Made by a program: the position numbers and the translations under genes
In this document: positions 19,985-27,709 of the stretch, in pieces
Layout: every line of letters starts with the position of its first letter
Numbering within the stretch: position 1 is the first letter of the stretch
Notes under the pieces: generated by a model
The model's database searches: none
What the model saw: only the letters and a program-made list of their open reading frames with translations
What the model was told of the DNA's origin: nothing
From: a virus
Strand: one strand, 5' to 3'
Virus record (IMG/VR): IMGVR_UViG_3300044618_001182
Coordinates: 1 to 30,346 of that record
Length of the DNA: 30,346 nucleotides

Positions 19985-20461
19985 ATGACACGCAAAGTAT
20001 ACAAGTCGGCCATGGGCAAGGCAGTTGATCTTGGCTCGCTCATTTTACAAAATGAAGGTGTAAGAGCTGTGGGCAATATGAATGTCAATGCCCGTGGAGA
20101 CCGGCTTGACGGTAACAATCGTGTAATTGATCAAAAAAATCGTCAAGTACAACGTCAATATCAACGAACAACCAATGTTTCTAATTCTGCACCAGTTCAA
20201 ACCAGCACTCGCGCAGCTAAACAATCAACTGCCGAGGCAAAAAATTTAGTCACTGAAGAACCTGATTTTTTTGAAGAATTTTTACCAGCGACTAGTAGAT
20301 CCGAGCCAGTAATAACCGAGCCGACTCCAGTTGACGAATCTGACTTGTTGCCGCAAGGCGGAGGCTTAGCCGCGGCAATTGCTAGAAGCAGACTAATCAA
20401 ACAAGAAAAAGAAAAAACTCCCAGAGAACGGGCACAAGAACAACCTATTAGAAAAATTTAA
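19985..20461 (+). CDS. conserved disordered phage protein
   Basis: 158 residues. The N-terminus, MTRKVYKSAMGKAVDLGSLI followed by LQNEGVRAVGNMNVNARGD, is strongly conserved in T4-like marine phages in my recollection. It leads to a Gln/Asn/Arg-rich stretch, a disordered Thr/Ser/Pro/Glu-rich middle and a basic helical tail (AAIARSRLIKQEKEKTPRER). This suggests a scaffolding, assembly or RNA/DNA-binding role, unproven. A late-type TAAATA motif and AGAGGA stand before it. Confidence 0.75.
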   Translation: MTRKVYKSAMGKAVDLGSLILQNEGVRAVGNMNVNARGDRLDGNNRVIDQKNRQVQRQYQRTTNVSNSAPVQTSTRAAKQSTAEAKNLVTEEPDFFEEFLPATSRSEPVITEPTPVDESDLLPQGGGLAAAIARSRLIKQEKEKTPRERAQEQPIRKI

Positions 20462-20470
20462 AAGGAACAT

Positions 20471-20872
20471 ATGATCGAAGTAAAATTAGCATTTGCACCA
20501 CATCGTATCCCTAGAGAAAAATTACGAGCTCTTAAAAAAGATGTACTAGTATCAGACATGGAGTTTGATACCCGCATTACACAAAGTGGGTTAATTTTGC
20601 CCAACGATAATGGTACTAGTTTGGGCATTCGTCCTCGCTGGGGCCGTGTGTATGCCGTGGGCAAAGATCAGCAAGATGTTCGAGTTGGGCAATGGATATG
20701 TGTGGCGCACGGTCGTTGGACTCGAGGTGTAGACATTGAAGATGGGGAAAGCATTACCAAACGTACTATTCGTAAAATTGATCCTGAGGATATTTTATTG
20801 GTAAGTGACAGTGAAACACGCCCACAAGACGACACCATGAGTGATGCAGTACATATTCAAAAACAGTCCTGA
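20471..20872 (+). CDS. GroES/gp31-like co-chaperonin
   Basis: 133 residues. The pattern KDVLVSDMEFDTRITQSGLI, then LPN, GRVYAVGKDQQDVRVGQWIC and DPEDILLVSD follows the GroES order (DRVLV, SGIIIP, GKVVAVG, VKVGDxVL, DDILAV). The mobile-loop region falls around residues 32-50. T4 gp31 replaces GroES with host GroEL for folding the major capsid protein, and this protein is likely the counterpart. AAAGGA precedes the ATG. The C-terminal ~20 residues are an acidic extension. The fold assignment is good; use with the host chaperonin is inferred. Confidence 0.8.
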   Translation: MIEVKLAFAPHRIPREKLRALKKDVLVSDMEFDTRITQSGLILPNDNGTSLGIRPRWGRVYAVGKDQQDVRVGQWICVAHGRWTRGVDIEDGESITKRTIRKIDPEDILLVSDSETRPQDDTMSDAVHIQKQS

Positions 20873-20874
20873 TC

Positions 20875-21081
20875 GTGGTTATCAAAAAAACACCAAAATG
20901 CAGTATTTGTAGACAAATACCGGCAGCCGTCTGCGATTGGCGACAAGGTCGTTGTCCACACCTTCCACCTGTGTTACAATTAACTATCATCAACAAACTT
21001 ATAAATTTTTTTAAAGGTAAAAATGAATCACCCGGATCCAGTAAAACACAGAAACATAAGTCTAGTAAAAAGCGGACTTAG
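20875..21081 (+). CDS. small zinc-ribbon-like phage protein
   Basis: 68 residues from GTG 20875, 2 nt after the previous stop. The motif KCSICRQIPAAVCDWRQGRC followed by PH places Cys/His pairs (C9, C12, C20, C27, H29) that could bind zinc; I recall this short motif from T4-like phages. The C-terminal half is Lys/Ser-rich and overlaps the next gene by 59 bp in another frame, so the natural end is less sure than the start. Confidence 0.65.
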   Translation: MVIKKTPKCSICRQIPAAVCDWRQGRCPHLPPVLQLTIINKLINFFKGKNESPGSSKTQKHKSSKKRT

Positions 21082-21181
21082 AATTGTAGCAGGCGGCAAC
21101 CTAGCCGTTGGTAACTTCTTAGCATCTGGCGTACTGTTCATAGCAGCAGAAATCTTAGGTATTTGGGAAGAATTAGTATGA
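21023..21181 (+). CDS. small membrane protein upstream of the clamp loader
   Basis: 52 residues: MNHPDPVKHRNISLVKSGLR, then a hydrophobic span of about 22-45 (VAGGNLAVGNFLASGVLFIA) and an acidic end GIWEELV. An AAAGG ribosome site precedes it. The SGLRIVAGG...GVLF..AEI pattern recurs in T4-like marine phages as a single-span protein of unknown role. Its stop overlaps the clamp-loader ATG (ATGA), so the two are probably co-translated. Confidence 0.75.
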   Translation: MNHPDPVKHRNISLVKSGLRIVAGGNLAVGNFLASGVLFIAAEILGIWEELV

Positions 21182-22098
21182 AAGAACTTTGGGTAGAAAA
21201 ATATCGTCCAAACACCGTAGATGGATATGTATTTGTAGATCAAGCACAACGTGATCAAGTTATGTCGTGGATCCGAGACGGTAGCATTCCACACCTATTA
21301 TTCAGCGGAGGTCCCGGAACCGGTAAAACGACCTTGGCAAAAATGTTAATAAACGAATTAAAAATTGACGAGTACGATGTTATGTTTGCTAATGGTAGTA
21401 AAGAAGCTCGCAAAGTCGAGTGGGTAGACAAGCTAATTAGCTTTTGTCAAACCATGCCATTCAGTAAGTTCAAGGTTGTACTAATTGACGAAGCCGATTA
21501 TATGAATCCAAATAGTGTTCAACCAGCCTTACGTAATCTCATGGAAGACTATAGTCATAGTGTAAGATTTATTTTAACTTGCAACTATCCTAATAAAATA
21601 TTACCACCAATACATAGTCGTTGTCAACAAATACACATTCCTAAAACCGACCATACTGAATTTACAGCTCGTGTAGCCACGGTATTGGTTACAGAAAATA
21701 TAGAGTTTGATATTGACACGTTAGATACCTATGTCAAAGCCACTTATCCTGATTTACGCAAATGCTTAAATCTTGTACAGCAAAATAGCACTGGTGGTAC
21801 TCTTGCAGCACCAGGTGCTACAGACAAATCAGTTGGCGATTGGAAGCTCGACGCGGTACAGTTGTTCAAACAGGGAAAACTTCGTGAAGGACGAACCTTG
21901 ATATGTCAACAGAGTACTCCTGAGGAAGCCGAAGATATATTTCGTTGGATGTACGATAACTTAGATTTATGGTCTAAAGATGTGGCGCGACAGGATCAAG
22001 CAATTATTATCATACGCAATGGCATGGCCAATATGCCGCTGGTGGCCGACCAAGAAATTAATCTAAGTGCAACAATATCAGAATTAACTAATTTATAA
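21178..22098 (+). CDS. 44: sliding-clamp loader ATPase, T4 gp44-like
   Basis: 306 residues from ATG 21178. The AAA+ features are complete: opening KELWVEKYRPNTVDGYV, Walker A GGPGTGKTT (44-52), Walker B VVLIDEAD (100-107), sensor 1 TCNYPNKI, and the SRC arginine finger (147-149). The C-terminal collar domain follows. With gp62 it loads the trimeric clamp onto primer-template DNA for the phage polymerase; no gp62-like gene is evident next door, where a radical SAM gene sits instead. The start overlaps the upstream stop and the end overlaps the next start by one base. Confidence 0.93.
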   Translation: MKELWVEKYRPNTVDGYVFVDQAQRDQVMSWIRDGSIPHLLFSGGPGTGKTTLAKMLINELKIDEYDVMFANGSKEARKVEWVDKLISFCQTMPFSKFKVVLIDEADYMNPNSVQPALRNLMEDYSHSVRFILTCNYPNKILPPIHSRCQQIHIPKTDHTEFTARVATVLVTENIEFDIDTLDTYVKATYPDLRKCLNLVQQNSTGGTLAAPGATDKSVGDWKLDAVQLFKQGKLREGRTLICQQSTPEEAEDIFRWMYDNLDLWSKDVARQDQAIIIIRNGMANMPLVADQEINLSATISELTNL

Positions 22099-23228
22099 TG
22101 CCGTCATTTGATGTTCTTGAGCCAGCAATAGATCCTAATAATCGTATTAGTTTCCTATTAGACTGGGAATTAACTATGAAGTGTAATTTGGATTGTAGCT
22201 ATTGTCTACAAGAACTACACGGTGGACATGATAATTCAACAAAACATCCGCCACTTGCCGAATGTTTAAAAACTCTTAATTTTATGTTTGAGTATGTTGA
22301 CCAATACATGAAATATAAACCTAAGGGATTAAAAACTGTAATATTAAATATCTACGGCGGAGAATCTCTATATCATCCAGATATTGTTAAAATATTAAGT
22401 GAAGTACGTAATCAATATTATCCCTACAAAGATCGGTGGCAGTTGACTGTAACTACTACTACCAATGCGATTATTTCTTCTAAAAAATTACTCAATATTA
22501 TGCCGTACATTGATGAATTTACCACTAGCTATCATACTGAAACTACTGTAAAACAAAAACAACAATTCAAAGATAACCTGTTGACTATACAGGCCGCTGG
22601 AATTCGATTAAAATGCATCGTATTAATGTATGATATAGAAGAATATTTTGCTGACGCTGAACTGATGATTGAATGGCTGGCCGATAATAATATTAAATTA
22701 TTGCCTAGACAACTTGATGATTTAACTAGTAAAAGAAATAATTATAATCAAAAGCAAGTACAATGGTTTAATAACTTGCATCAATCTAAAACCTATGGCA
22801 CTTCTGATAAAATTACAGCCGATAATGAAATAAAACTTAACTTGAGTGATACTGGCAGAGCTTGCTGTGGTGGACGACAAACTTGTCAGGATCAAAATTA
22901 TCAAGAGCGAAAGTTCTATGTAATGGATAATAAATTCACTGGGTGGTACTGTAGTGTTAACTGGTTTTTTTTATATATCAAGCAAGTCAACGGAGAAGTA
23001 TATGTTAACAAAGATTGTAAAATGAATTTTAACGGTGAAATTGGGCCTATTGGCAATCTTTCTAACACCTCTGAGATATTGAATACCTTAGTCGAACAAC
23101 TTGAAACTAAAACGTTATCGGTAATACAATGTAAAAAACCAACTTGTTATTGTGGCCTCTGCGCCCCCAAGGCCCGAGACATAACAACGTATAATCAAAT
23201 AATTACCAAATACCAAAAAGACTACTGA
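22098..23228 (+). CDS. radical SAM protein, SPASM-like C-terminus
   Basis: 376 residues. The radical SAM motif is MKCNLDCSYCLQE (C29, C33, C36), with NIYGGESLYHP as the glycine motif. The C-terminal third has many Cys: GRACCGGRQTC, WYCSVNW, KDCKMNF, QCKKPTCYCGLC. These look like ligands for one or two auxiliary clusters, as in SPASM/twitch proteins that modify peptides or proteins. It starts on the last base of the clamp-loader stop and ends on the first base of the next gene, so it is embedded in a replication-type operon. Codons are AT-rich like the other radical SAM gene. Substrate unknown. Confidence 0.85.
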   Translation: MPSFDVLEPAIDPNNRISFLLDWELTMKCNLDCSYCLQELHGGHDNSTKHPPLAECLKTLNFMFEYVDQYMKYKPKGLKTVILNIYGGESLYHPDIVKILSEVRNQYYPYKDRWQLTVTTTTNAIISSKKLLNIMPYIDEFTTSYHTETTVKQKQQFKDNLLTIQAAGIRLKCIVLMYDIEEYFADAELMIEWLADNNIKLLPRQLDDLTSKRNNYNQKQVQWFNNLHQSKTYGTSDKITADNEIKLNLSDTGRACCGGRQTCQDQNYQERKFYVMDNKFTGWYCSVNWFFLYIKQVNGEVYVNKDCKMNFNGEIGPIGNLSNTSEILNTLVEQLETKTLSVIQCKKPTCYCGLCAPKARDITTYNQIITKYQKDY

Positions 23229-23512
23229 TGCGATATCTCATACTAACCTACTACACTCAGGCCAATGGCAAAATTGACGAAGCAATGACAGTGGCCAACA
23301 AAATACGTCGTAAAGATTGGCAAACTGCCAACGTGATTCTTGATTTCAAAGAACAAAAAGTGCTAACGGCTAGAATGCACGACACCAGCATACCCAAAGA
23401 TTGGGATCGAATTGTGAGTTATTATTATCAATTCTATACTACGATCATGGAACGCCTGTTTGAAGAAAACGGGCACCCTATCGAAATTAAAGCAGAGATG
23501 CCACAAAGTTAG
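23228..23512 (+). CDS. conserved phage protein near clamp loader
   Basis: 94 residues: MRYLILTYYTQANGKIDEAM, then IRRKDWQTANVILDFKEQKV, and VSYYYQFYTTIMERLFEENG. The pattern is one I recall from T4-like cyanophages following the clamp-loader genes; unknown function. It overlaps the radical SAM stop by one base (TGATG). It ends before a 51-bp gap holding a promoter. Confidence 0.78.
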   Translation: MRYLILTYYTQANGKIDEAMTVANKIRRKDWQTANVILDFKEQKVLTARMHDTSIPKDWDRIVSYYYQFYTTIMERLFEENGHPIEIKAEMPQS

Positions 23513-23528
23513 TAAGCACTAATCTAAC

Positions 23529-23557
23529 TTGACATCTATCGCATTTCGTAGTATAAT
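23529..23557 (+). promoter_or_regulatory. sigma70-type promoter, perfect consensus, 6 nt from ATG
   Basis: TTGACA (23529-23534), 17 nt, TATAAT (23552-23557). The ATG at 23564 follows 6 nt later, making the mRNA leaderless. Confidence 0.88.
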
Positions 23558-23563
23558 AGTACT

Positions 23564-24172
23564 ATGAAATCGAAATATAAAAACAGAAAAAATCTTATCC
23601 TAACTGACTGTGATGGCGTGTGCCTTGACTGGGAATGGGCCTTTAATGTTTGGATGCAAGAACATGGATTTGAAGAAATAGCTGGAAGCAAACTCAACTA
23701 TGACATGAGCATACGCTACGGCATTCCAAGAGAACAGGTTGTAAAACTCATACGTATCTTTAACGAAAGTGCCGCAATAGGATTCTTGCCGGCACAACGT
23801 GATGCCATGTACTATATCAAACGCTTACACGAAGAACATGGATATCGTTTCCATGCTATAACTAGTTTAAGTTTAGATCCTAATGCTCAGAAACTGCGTG
23901 AGATGAATATTCACAAGATGTTTGGTGATGCGTTTGAAAGAATTGTGTGCTTAGATACCGGTGCACCCAAAGACGAGGCTCTTGAAGAATACGAAGGCAC
24001 TGGATTATTTTGGGTGGAGGACAAGATTGAGAATGCTGAGGCCGGTTACAAGGCAGGATTAAAATGTCTGCTCCTGGAACACGGCCACAACATGCACTAC
24101 TATCATGAACATGTCACTATCGTAAAAAACTGGAAGCACATTTACGAAGTAATAACTGGTCAGTCAGCATAA
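23564..24172 (+). CDS. HAD-superfamily phosphatase
   Basis: 202 residues. HAD motif I is LTDCDGVCLDW (nucleophile D15, D17), motif II is AITSLS, the Lys motif lies in GAPKDEALEEY, and motif IV is FWVEDKIENAEAGY. This fits a small-molecule phosphatase such as a 5'-nucleotidase of the deoxyribonucleotidase kind; the substrate cannot be read. It has no Shine-Dalgarno site and starts 6 nt after a consensus -10. Its 3' end overlaps the 3' end of the minus-strand phoH gene by 13 bp. Confidence 0.8.
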   Translation: MKSKYKNRKNLILTDCDGVCLDWEWAFNVWMQEHGFEEIAGSKLNYDMSIRYGIPREQVVKLIRIFNESAAIGFLPAQRDAMYYIKRLHEEHGYRFHAITSLSLDPNAQKLREMNIHKMFGDAFERIVCLDTGAPKDEALEEYEGTGLFWVEDKIENAEAGYKAGLKCLLLEHGHNMHYYHEHVTIVKNWKHIYEVITGQSA

Positions 24173-24894
24173 AGGTTAAGCACAGAATCAATAATCTTGT
24201 GCCGCTGTATGTCGCGATTATCTAATCCGCATACAGCTATACCCTTTACACCCCCTTCCTGCAGTCTTTGGCATAGGTCTAAGAGACCGTTATTGCCGCG
24301 GTTGCGATCCGCCTGTTCTACGTCGCCCGTGATTACTATTTTACTGCCTTCGCCAATACGGGTCATTAGCATTTTTACTTGATTGGGTGTAGCATTTTGC
24401 ATTTCGTCTGCAATAATGAAACAACCCTTGAACGTTCGCCCACGCATAAAGGCCAAAGGCGCAATTTCGATCACTTGATCGGCGATCATAGCGGCTATAT
24501 CAGGTTGACGATAATACTCGCGAAGAATGTCTGTTAATGGCCGTACCCACGGATCCATCTTTTGATTTAAGTCGCCAGGCAAGAAACCATGTTTCTCATC
24601 CTCTACTCCTACTGCTGGTCTGGTTAGTACAATGCGATCTACTTCTCCTTCTCTAAATGCCTTGACCGCGGCCAACATAGCTAGATAGGTTTTGCCTGTC
24701 CCTGCCGGCCCTGCTGTTACCACAATGTGTTGATCTGCATCTTGCAATGCCAATACCAAGCGTTCTTGATTCCTTGTGCGTGGCACAATATCAATAGGAC
24801 GCTGTTTTACTGGTTTTGCTTGATCGAACTTTATGGTGTTTTCTTGGTTTGTCATTTGACGTTTTTGTTGTTTTACTGCTGTTTTTCTACTCAT
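24160..24894 (-). CDS. phoH: PhoH-like ATPase
   Basis: 244 residues. After a basic N-terminus comes the PhoH core: RNQERLVLALQDADQHIVVT, Walker A AGPAGTGKTYLA, ALTRPAVG-type segment (VLTRPAVGVEDEKHGFLPGD), Walker B GCFIIADEMQNAT, and VITGDVEQADR. PhoH-like proteins are frequent in marine phages; in E. coli phoH belongs to the Pho regulon, and an RNA-related role is suspected. It is one of only two minus-strand genes here. A GGAG ribosome site lies upstream of the start. TATACT upstream may be its -10, and an inverted repeat (24924-24940) lies before that. Confidence 0.92.
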   Translation of the reverse strand: MSRKTAVKQQKRQMTNQENTIKFDQAKPVKQRPIDIVPRTRNQERLVLALQDADQHIVVTAGPAGTGKTYLAMLAAVKAFREGEVDRIVLTRPAVGVEDEKHGFLPGDLNQKMDPWVRPLTDILREYYRQPDIAAMIADQVIEIAPLAFMRGRTFKGCFIIADEMQNATPNQVKMLMTRIGEGSKIVITGDVEQADRNRGNNGLLDLCQRLQEGGVKGIAVCGLDNRDIQRHKIIDSVLNLYAD

Positions 24895-24923
24895 TAAAAC
24901 TCCGTAGTATAGTTAATAAAACT

Positions 24924-24940
24924 GACAGCACCATACTGTC
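24924..24940. promoter_or_regulatory. inverted repeat upstream of phoH
   Basis: GACAG (24924-24928), 7 nt, CTGTC (24936-24940), in the 173-bp gap between divergent phoH and the gene at 25068. On the minus strand CTGTCAG resembles one Pho half-site, but no second half-site stands at 11-bp spacing. It could be an operator; unproven. Confidence 0.3.
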
Positions 24941-25056
24941 CCAAGTATTTAGGTGGAATTTACACAAGTTCTATAGGTGTTGATAATTGTATTACCAAAG
25001 GTAAGTATTAAACTGCACTGTAAATCTTCAAACTATTCACTATATCTAATTCACCA

Positions 25057-25062
25057 TAAATA
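25057..25062 (+). promoter_or_regulatory. late-promoter-like CATAAATA, 5 nt from ATG
   Basis: CATAAATA matches the T4 late promoter TATAAATA at 7 of 8 bases. The ATG follows 5 nt after TAAATA and there is no Shine-Dalgarno sequence. Confidence 0.5.
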
Positions 25063-25067
25063 ATATC

Positions 25068-25649
25068 ATGAGCGACAAATTCGACCAACCCATATTTAAA
25101 GACGGTTCTGACTACTGGCAAGTAGCCGACAATATTAAGAACATTTATATGTCAGAGGGGTCATTAATGACCCTGTTGGATTTTGAGCGTGTATTAGATG
25201 AGCTAGATTTATATGCTTTTAAAAATTGGATCATTGGTGAACTTGTGCAGGGTCCGGTTATTAACAAATATACAGTAAGTTGCATATTCATGTGGCCAGA
25301 AAAACTCATGCCAGACCCACGCGGTGGACGTAGATTATTGCCATTTGACTGTAAGGTCAAATACAAAAAAATTACCATGGAAATACCAATGAAAATTAGT
25401 AACCCTAGTGATTACAAACTCGGTACGCACAAAGCAAAAATTATGGAGCAACGAGTATGGTTAGTAGAAATTACCATGCCCAAGGCCTTGATGAGTGATA
25501 TCCGTACCGGTTCAGTAGAATTAGAAGATGAAGATATTGACCTAGCCGACTTAGATGCAGCTTACGAGCAAGATCTAGATCAAGAAGAATACCAAAGTGA
25601 ACAGATTGCCGACAATGCCCAACAATCCCTTGAACAACCCGTTATTTGA
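25068..25649 (+). CDS. conserved T4-like phage protein
   Basis: 193 residues. The conserved body runs from WQVADNIKNIYMSEGSLMTL through FERVLDELDLYAFKNWIIGE and MWPEKLMPDPRGGRRLLPFD to VWLVEITMPKALMSDIRTGS, ending in an acidic tail. This is a widespread T4-like marine phage protein in my recollection; its function is unknown, and its size and late-type promoter suggest virion assembly. No ribosome site. It overlaps the next gene by 35 bp in another frame. Confidence 0.78.
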   Translation: MSDKFDQPIFKDGSDYWQVADNIKNIYMSEGSLMTLLDFERVLDELDLYAFKNWIIGELVQGPVINKYTVSCIFMWPEKLMPDPRGGRRLLPFDCKVKYKKITMEIPMKISNPSDYKLGTHKAKIMEQRVWLVEITMPKALMSDIRTGSVELEDEDIDLADLDAAYEQDLDQEEYQSEQIADNAQQSLEQPVI

Positions 25650-26172
25650 AGCCTTGAACTATAAGGACATGGAAGGCTTAATGAAGCCCACAGTCCACGT
25701 TGACGAATTTAGTTCCAAGATGGGTGACGATGACGATATTATTGTTATAAGTTTTTTTGTGCGTGACGAAACAGCGGCTAAAGATCTAATGAACTGGTTT
25801 GAAAAAGGTTATGATTTTGTGATTGATGCTGACCGTAGTCCAGGAGAAATTAAACCCAATCGTTACTTAGTTTATGTTGAAATTCGCCGTCGTAGTACAG
25901 CAGGTGCTCATGTAGAAACGTTAATCGATGATCTAGGTACCTTGACAGAATTCAACAAAAACGACTGGACTATGCACTATCGCGGTAAAGAAGTTCCATT
26001 TAGCCGTGATGAGTTTGACCGGGTGGTTCCATTAAGTCCCAAAGCGTATCGTGAAAAGTACGACGAAGAACTCAACGAACTGCGTATTGCCGCTGGTATG
26101 GAAACCAAACGCATTTATGATCCTAAAGACAAGGATCTACAAGCAATTCAATCCGCCGCTGGAATTCTTTAG
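25615..26172 (+). CDS. conserved T4-like phage protein
   Basis: 185 residues from ATG 25615; the ATG at 25597 is a possible alternative. The core LNYKDMEGLMKPTVHVDEFS, DDDDIIVISFFVRDETAAKD, FVIDADRSPGEIKPNRYLVY and PLSPKAYREKYDEELNELRI is one I associate with the neighbour of the preceding gene in T4-like phages. Mixed alpha/beta, acidic. Function unknown; the fixed pairing suggests they act together. Confidence 0.78.
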   Translation: MPNNPLNNPLFEALNYKDMEGLMKPTVHVDEFSSKMGDDDDIIVISFFVRDETAAKDLMNWFEKGYDFVIDADRSPGEIKPNRYLVYVEIRRRSTAGAHVETLIDDLGTLTEFNKNDWTMHYRGKEVPFSRDEFDRVVPLSPKAYREKYDEELNELRIAAGMETKRIYDPKDKDLQAIQSAAGIL

Positions 26173-26194
26173 TCCCGTAACAACAAACTAGGTA

Positions 26195-26200
26195 TATAAT
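26195..26200 (+). promoter_or_regulatory. isolated -10 element 5 nt before ATG
   Basis: TATAAT (26195-26200) stands 5 nt before the ATG at 26206 with no matching -35. The gene lacks a Shine-Dalgarno site, so a leaderless start is possible. Confidence 0.4.
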
Positions 26201-26205
26201 ATCCT

Positions 26206-26922
26206 ATGGATATTAAAAGTTTTGGTTGCAGTTTTATATTTGGTAGCGAACTCTCCGATGATGGCCTCAGTAATTTGTATACTACCGGCAGTCGGCTTAC
26301 CTGGCCGGCACTTCTCGCTAAACATCTTGGATATAATTACCAAACCTACGCCAGGCCTGGTAGCGGCAATTTACAAATTATGGAACAGATATTAAATCAG
26401 GCAGTTAATACCGAACCGTCATTGTATATCATTGGGTGGACCTGGATTGATCGGTTTGATTATGTTAGCAAAACTGCAGATAAATGGCCGGCTGATAATG
26501 GTAAATCTGGGTCAGGCTGGGGTACTGGGTGGAAAACTATAATGCCTGCCGACGATACATCCGTAGCCAAAACTTATTATCAAGATTTACATTCTGAATA
26601 TCAAGATAAACTTAACACATTAATATCTATACGAACAGCAATTGATGTATTAAAGTCAAAAAACTTACCATTTATAATGACCTACATGGACGAGCTTATG
26701 TTTAATACTCAGTGGCATGTTAGCCCAGCAGTATTAGATTTACAAAATTATATTCGCCCGCACATGACTTGCTTTGATGGACAAAACTTTTTAGAGTGGG
26801 GTAAGAAAAAGGGTTATCCAATTAGTACCGCCACGCATCCTTTAGAGGAAGCACATCGTGCTGCCGCTGATTATATAATTAAAGTTTTTGATAAACAAAG
26901 TATAACCGCCCAAGTTCGGTAG
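26206..26922 (+). CDS. SGNH-hydrolase-like phage protein
   Basis: 238 residues. The opening MDIKSFGCSFIFGSEL places S9 in a G-C-S-F turn like block I of SGNH/GDSL hydrolases. RPGSGNLQIMEQIL may provide the oxyanion Gly/Asn, and TATHPLEEAHRAA (H211) matches the block V His, except that the usual Asp three residues earlier is a Thr (T208). The family cleaves esters of lipids or acylated sugars; phage relatives are of unknown target. No ribosome site; a TATAAT lies 5 nt upstream. Its 3' end overlaps the minus-strand methyltransferase by 44 bp. Confidence 0.68.
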   Translation: MDIKSFGCSFIFGSELSDDGLSNLYTTGSRLTWPALLAKHLGYNYQTYARPGSGNLQIMEQILNQAVNTEPSLYIIGWTWIDRFDYVSKTADKWPADNGKSGSGWGTGWKTIMPADDTSVAKTYYQDLHSEYQDKLNTLISIRTAIDVLKSKNLPFIMTYMDELMFNTQWHVSPAVLDLQNYIRPHMTCFDGQNFLEWGKKKGYPISTATHPLEEAHRAAADYIIKVFDKQSITAQVR

Positions 26923-27613
26923 GTTCTTTCTTAAACTCTAATAATTTAAGATTATACTTTTCAGCAAATTCGTTTACAACTTCAAAAGACCACGGAAAAA
27001 TATCTACATAAGGACCAGTCTTGTGCGGAAGGCCTGGATTGGCTCTTAGATAGAACTTGCCACCCGTTTGTAACAAACTAACACAGTGAGCGAAGCGTTC
27101 TTCAATTTCGTCTTTACTATTAAAGTTAATTGATCCTAGTGCAATAATATGATCGTGGCTTTCTGGCTTGACCTTGTATTCTAAAATATCAACTTCGTAG
27201 TCGGCACAATCGTTATAAGGATCAATGCCAATTAGATTAGGAATGCGTCCTTTGAATGGATGATATCCACAGCCTACATCCAATACATTTTTAGGATCTT
27301 GTTTAGAAATCTCTTCTGCTAAGGCCCACCCAGAGTGATCGTATTCGCCAGTGCGTGGTTTCCAAATTTCAGCAAAGAATCTATGTGTATATGCTTCGCT
27401 AAGTTCCGCAACAATAGATTTTACTGTGCCGATATAGTCTGATGTTAGTTGTAGCTCGTGCCAAACTGCATCCTTAAATTTCTTGTATCGAGCCGGAGTC
27501 CATGGCAATTGATCTACTACTGTATCTTGGTTGACAACGATATCTTGATATTTGGGTAAATTAAAGGCTTCTGTTAAATTTTCTGTAATCAGTTTAAAAA
27601 TTTTGGTATTCAT
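26879..27613 (-). CDS. class I SAM-dependent methyltransferase
   Basis: 244 residues. After a ~100-residue helical N-terminal part, motif I reads KNVLDVGCGYHPFKG, followed by NLIGIDPYND and DHIIALGSINFNSKDEIEER. This is a class I Rossmann methyltransferase, probably of the small-molecule or sugar type. No DNA-methyltransferase motif IV is seen. AGGAAA precedes the start on the minus strand. It is convergent with the SGNH-like gene and overlaps it by 44 bp, so simultaneous expression would produce complementary mRNA ends. Confidence 0.78.
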   Translation of the reverse strand: MNTKIFKLITENLTEAFNLPKYQDIVVNQDTVVDQLPWTPARYKKFKDAVWHELQLTSDYIGTVKSIVAELSEAYTHRFFAEIWKPRTGEYDHSGWALAEEISKQDPKNVLDVGCGYHPFKGRIPNLIGIDPYNDCADYEVDILEYKVKPESHDHIIALGSINFNSKDEIEERFAHCVSLLQTGGKFYLRANPGLPHKTGPYVDIFPWSFEVVNEFAEKYNLKLLEFKKEPTELGRLYFVYQKL

Positions 27614-27632
27614 TAAAAATTTCCTATTGGGG

Positions 27633-27639
27633 TAAATAA
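27633..27639 (+). promoter_or_regulatory. TAAATAA late-promoter-like motif before tctC
   Basis: GGTAAATAAA in the 96-bp gap between divergent genes, 70 nt before the tctC ATG. Weak evidence because the gap is AT-rich. Confidence 0.33.
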
Positions 27640-27709
27640 ATTTATAAAGAGATTAAAAATTTTACCTCTCTTTGCAATTTTCTATAACTATTTACACAAA
27701 GGACATACT

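Noticed and set aside
26172-26200. Full sigma70 promoter before the SGNH-like gene
   Set aside because: TATAAT is good but no -35-like hexamer lies 16-18 nt upstream, so only the -10 is listed.
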